Below, one piece after another: positions 7,387-12,196 of a stretch of 12,196 nucleotides of DNA. The stretch is taken from positions 1-12,196 of the forward strand of contig CAJMEU010000086.1 in assembly GCA_905212515.1 (NCBI GenBank). Direction: 5' to 3'. Made by a program: the position numbers and the translations under genes. Source of the stretch: an uncultured Oscillospiraceae bacterium. GTDB lineage: Bacteria > Bacillota > Clostridia > Oscillospirales > Ruminococcaceae. A model generated the notes under the pieces. The model made no database searches. It was not told the DNA's origin and saw nothing but the letters and a program-made list of their open reading frames with translations. How positions within the stretch are numbered: position 1 is the stretch's first letter; every line of letters starts with the position of its first letter.

Positions 7387-7980
7387 ATGAGTTTGGTCCC
7401 TTATGTTGTGGAGCAGACGCCCCGGGGCGAGCGCTCCTATGACATCTTTTCCCGTTTGCTGAACGACCGCATCATCGTGCTGTCGGAAGATGTGAACGAC
7501 ACCACCGCCAGCCTGGTGGTGGCCCAGCTGCTGTATCTGGAAGGGCAGGACCCGGACAAGGACATCAGCTTTTATATCAACAGCCCGGGCGGCTCCATCA
7601 CTTCGGGCATGGCGATCTATGACACGATGAACTATATCAAGTGCGACGTGTCCACCATCTGCGTGGGCATGGCGGCATCCATGGCTTCGGTGCTGTTGGC
7701 GGCCGGTGCCAAGGGCAAGCGCATGGCGCTGCCCAACAGCGAGATCTTGATCCATCAGCCGCTGATCGGCGGCCAGGTTGGCCTGCAGGGCCAGACAACG
7801 GATATCAAGATCCACGCCGAGCACTTGGTGTACACTCGCAAAAAGATGAACAATATCCTGGCTGCCTGCACGGGCCAGCCGCTGGAGACCATTGAACGCG
7901 ACACAGAGCGCGACCATTATATGACTGCCCAGGAGGCCGTGGAGTACGGCCTGGTGGACAAAGTCATCACCGCGCGCTGA
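7387..7980 (+). CDS. clpP: ATP-dependent Clp protease proteolytic subunit ClpP
   Basis: Serine peptidase that forms the 14-subunit degradation chamber and works with the unfoldase ClpX encoded directly downstream. The 197-residue product has the full catalytic triad at canonical positions: Ser98 in GMAASMAS, His123 in LIHQP and Asp172 in ERDTERD. The oxyanion strand region INSPGGS (64-70) is also present. The N-terminus LVPYVVEQTPRGERSYDIFSR is typical, including the segment that forms the axial loops. No CIRCE or CtsR box is visible upstream, and no separate strong promoter is evident, so expression may come from the tig promoter through the hairpin. Confidence 0.97.
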   Translation: MSLVPYVVEQTPRGERSYDIFSRLLNDRIIVLSEDVNDTTASLVVAQLLYLEGQDPDKDISFYINSPGGSITSGMAIYDTMNYIKCDVSTICVGMAASMASVLLAAGAKGKRMALPNSEILIHQPLIGGQVGLQGQTTDIKIHAEHLVYTRKKMNNILAACTGQPLETIERDTERDHYMTAQEAVEYGLVDKVITAR

Positions 7981-8011
7981 AAAATCTGTCCCAATCGATA
8001 AGGGGAGCAAT

Positions 8012-9325
8012 ATGGCACAAAATCATAACAACAAGGAAAAAGAACTGATCTGCAGCTTCTGCGGCAAAACGCAGGAGGAAGTGGAGCGGATGATCATTGG
8101 GCCGGGCGTCAACATTTGCAACGAATGCATCGATTTATGCTACTCGCTGCTGGATGAAGAGAATAAGCCCGACCGGCGCCGCACGCCTGAACCTGCGTCC
8201 AAGCGCCCGGGCAAGGACGGTGCAGAGGGCAAGGGCGTGAATATCCTGACGCCCGCCCAGATCAAGCACAATCTGGATCAATATGTCATCGGCCAGGACG
8301 CGGCGAAAACCGTGCTGGCGGTGTCGGTGTACAATCATTATAAGCGTATCCTTTCCGGCCAGAAAACGGACGTGGAACTGCAAAAAAGCAATGTGCTGCT
8401 GCTGGGCCCCTCGGGCGTGGGCAAAACGCTGCTGGCCCAGACGCTGGCCAACATGCTGAACGTGCCCTTTGCCATCGCGGACGCCACCACCTTGACGGAG
8501 GCCGGCTATGTGGGCGAGGATGTGGAGAACATCCTGCTGAAGCTGATCCAGGCCGCCGATTTTGATATCGAGCGCGCGGAAAAGGGCATCATCTATATCG
8601 ATGAGGTTGACAAGATCACCCGCAAGAGTGAAAACCCTTCGATCACCCGCGACGTGGGCGGAGAGGGCGTACAGCAGGCGCTGCTGAAGATTTTGGAAGG
8701 CACCGTCAGCAATGTGCCGCCTCAGGGCGGGCGCAAGCACCCTCAGCAGGAGTTCATCCAGATCAACACCAAGAACATCCTGTTCATCTGCGGCGGCGCC
8801 TTCGACGGGCTGGAGAAACACATCCAGAAACGCACGGACAAATCCGCCCTGGGCTTTGGCAGCATGCTGAAGGAAAAGGACGAGGAGCATAAGCAGAACT
8901 TGCTGCGCATGGTAGAGCCTCACGACCTGGTGCATTTTGGCCTGATCCCGGAACTGGTGGGCCGCATCCCGGTGGTGACTGTGCTGGACCCGTTGGACGA
9001 GGACGCTTTGGTGCGCGTGCTGAAAGAGCCGAAGAACAGCCTGGTGAAACAGTATCAGACGCTGATGAAGCTGGACAATGTGGAACTGGAGATCACGGAC
9101 GAGGCGCTGCATGAGATCGCCAAAAAGGCCATTGCCTTGAAAAGCGGCGCGCGCGGCCTGCGCAGCGTGATGGAACAGGCGCTGATCGGCATCATGTACG
9201 AGATCCCCAGCGACCCGGGCATTATGAAAGTAACGGTGACTGCGGACACGATCCTCGGCGGCAAGCCCACAGTCGAGCGCGGGGTGCCCCGTATCCGCTA
9301 CAGCGAAAAAGAGGCGAGCGCCTGA
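8012..9325 (+). CDS. clpX: ATP-dependent Clp protease ATP-binding subunit ClpX
   Basis: AAA+ unfoldase that recognises substrates and threads them into ClpP. The 437-residue product starts with a four-cysteine zinc-binding domain (Cys14, Cys17, Cys36, Cys39) that receives substrates and adaptors. A charged linker (about 48-75) follows, then the AAA+ core: Walker A GPSGVGKT (132-139), pore loop GYVGED (165-170), Walker B IIYIDE (193-198) and sensor-2 GARGLRS near the end. The ClpP-docking loop carries LGF (280-282), an accepted variant of IGF. It starts 31 bases after clpP with AGGGGAG (8001-8007), so the two are almost certainly co-transcribed. A rho-independent terminator follows. Confidence 0.97.
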   Translation: MAQNHNNKEKELICSFCGKTQEEVERMIIGPGVNICNECIDLCYSLLDEENKPDRRRTPEPASKRPGKDGAEGKGVNILTPAQIKHNLDQYVIGQDAAKTVLAVSVYNHYKRILSGQKTDVELQKSNVLLLGPSGVGKTLLAQTLANMLNVPFAIADATTLTEAGYVGEDVENILLKLIQAADFDIERAEKGIIYIDEVDKITRKSENPSITRDVGGEGVQQALLKILEGTVSNVPPQGGRKHPQQEFIQINTKNILFICGGAFDGLEKHIQKRTDKSALGFGSMLKEKDEEHKQNLLRMVEPHDLVHFGLIPELVGRIPVVTVLDPLDEDALVRVLKEPKNSLVKQYQTLMKLDNVELEITDEALHEIAKKAIALKSGARGLRSVMEQALIGIMYEIPSDPGIMKVTVTADTILGGKPTVERGVPRIRYSEKEASA

Positions 9326-9343
9326 CTGGGGCTGCCCGCGGCA

Positions 9344-9378
9344 AAAGAGCCGGCCATGGCGTCGGCTCTTTCTTTTCC
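9344..9378 (+). terminator. Rho-independent terminator after clpX
   Basis: AAAGAGCCG (9344-9352) pairs perfectly with CGGCTCTTT (9363-9371), with further inward pairing, and is followed by TTTCTTTTCC. The hairpin begins 19 bases after the clpX stop and separates the tig-clpP-clpX block from lon, which has its own promoter. Confidence 0.85.
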
Positions 9379-9390
9379 GTCCTTCCCAAA

Positions 9391-9413
9391 AGCCACCGGC
9401 AAAGCCGGTGGCT
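9391..9413. repeat. Perfect 10-bp palindromic dyad, possible REP-like element
   Basis: AGCCACCGGC (9391-9400), loop AAA, GCCGGTGGCT (9404-9413) form a perfect stem. There is no T-run on the plus strand, and on the minus strand only TTT follows. It sits 13 bases downstream of the clpX terminator and about 40 bases upstream of the lon -35 box. GC-rich palindromes of this form often occur as dispersed intergenic repeats; whether this one does cannot be judged from one copy. Confidence 0.55.
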
Positions 9414-9454
9414 ATGGCTTTATCGGGGACTTGTGGCCGGGTTTCCTGCTTTTG

Positions 9455-9483
9455 TTGAAATGTTCACAAATTTAGGGTATAAT
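9455..9483 (+). promoter_or_regulatory. Sigma-A promoter for lon
   Basis: TTGAAA (9455-9460) and TATAAT (9478-9483) are separated by exactly 17 bases, a near-consensus vegetative promoter. Transcription would start near 9490, giving a leader of about 55 bases. An imperfect inverted repeat TTTGT-N10-ACAAA (9451-9470) covers the -35 box and might be a repressor site. No CIRCE or CtsR box is seen. Confidence 0.85.
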
Positions 9484-9530
9484 AAATTAATCTCAAAAGA
9501 GATGGATGCAAATCCCACTTTTTCCTATGG

Positions 9531-9537
9531 AAGGAGA
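9531..9537 (+). promoter_or_regulatory. Ribosome binding site that sets the lon start
   Basis: AAGGAGA lies 7 bases before ATG 9545. The frame is open upstream to ATG 9506, but that would add 13 residues (MQIPLFPMEGDQN) and place this site inside the gene. The residues after Met 9545 lead into the expected Lon N-terminal domain. Confidence 0.8.
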
Positions 9538-9544
9538 CCAAAAC

Positions 9545-12025
<2,481 letters not shown>

Positions 12026-12043
12026 AAGAAAAAGGAAGCTGTT

Positions 12044-12196
12044 ATGAACTATGCGACCGCGGCCTTCAAGGCCTCTTACGGACTTTCGTCCCAGCTTCCC
12101 GCCAGCGACCCGCCGGCGCGCGTTTTGTCCCGCCGGGGCAATGTGGGGCAGTCCGCGCGGGAGAATAAATTTTTCAAACGCAAGAGCCTGGCCCGG
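12044..12196 (+). CDS. engB: Ribosome biogenesis GTP-binding protein EngB (YsxC/YihA), N-terminal part, P-loop altered
   Basis: First 51 codons of a gene cut by the window end. The start MNYATAAFKASYGLSSQLP and the block NKFFKRKSLAR (41-51), together with the position right after lon, identify EngB, a GTPase needed for 50S subunit assembly. AAAGGAAG (12031-12038) precedes ATG 12044. The odd part is the nucleotide-binding loop. The family normally reads close to SGRSNVGKSSLIN; here it reads SRRGNVGQSAREN (29-41). The first P-loop glycine is Arg30, the phosphate-binding lysine is Gln36, and the residues after it differ too. Flanking sequence is normal and the frame is open. This would be expected to abolish GTP binding, so either the gene is decayed or the last bases of the window contain errors. 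Confidence 0.8.
   Translation, partial: MNYATAAFKASYGLSSQLPASDPPARVLSRRGNVGQSARENKFFKRKSLAR

Noticed and set aside
8849..8860. LGF instead of IGF in the ClpP-docking loop of ClpX.
   Set aside because: Leucine is an accepted variant at this position in many ClpX proteins, so it does not suggest altered ClpP binding.
9455..9467. GAAATGTTC within the lon promoter as a LexA (SOS) box.
   Set aside because: The Bacillus-type LexA site needs GAAC-N4-GTTC; the spacing and left half do not fit.

Overview
This window looks like part of a chromosome from a GC-rich member of the Clostridia (Bacillota), probably an uncultured gut lineage. Three things point there. The gene set and order are typical: signal peptidase–rbgA–rnhB–yraN, then thrC–DUF1540–phosphoesterase–tig–clpP–clpX–lon–engB. 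The ribosome binding sites are AGGAGG-like. The promoters are of sigma-A type, with TATAAT boxes. Genus and species cannot be read from the sequence. Every gene except one small gene is on the plus strand, and there is no mobile element, CRISPR array, tRNA or rRNA.

Layout. (1) 52-3404 is a tightly packed, mostly overlapping row: a signal peptidase I gene broken by an in-frame TAG, the ribosome-assembly GTPase RbgA, ribonuclease HII, the YraN endonuclease-fold protein, and an M19 dipeptidase. (2) Threonine synthase follows at 3428-4888. (3) A 53-residue cysteine-rich DUF1540 protein lies on the minus strand (4932-5093), with its own minus-strand terminator-like hairpin. It is divergent from a calcineurin-like phosphoesterase (5157-5846). 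(4) A protein-quality-control block starts at a clear promoter (about 5899): trigger factor, a strong 16-bp hairpin, ClpP and ClpX, ending in a rho-independent terminator (about 9344-9378). (5) A 219-base gap holds that terminator, a second perfect dyad and a textbook promoter (TTGAAA-17-TATAAT) for lon, which is followed 18 bases later by the start of engB, cut by the window end.

How the genes work together. Trigger factor meets nascent chains at the ribosome exit. ClpX unfolds tagged or damaged proteins into the ClpP chamber. Lon degrades misfolded proteins independently. RbgA and EngB act in assembly of the large ribosomal subunit, and RNase HII removes ribonucleotides from DNA. This is core housekeeping. 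I found no convincing novel defence, secretion or biosynthetic system.

The points worth a second look are small. The signal peptidase has a TAG and altered conserved residues between its catalytic Ser and Lys. The visible EngB P-loop has lost its invariant lysine. These two defects lie near the two window ends, so sequence error must be excluded. No intact gene here ends in TAG. There are two unexplained strong hairpins, and the DUF1540 gene runs against its neighbours.
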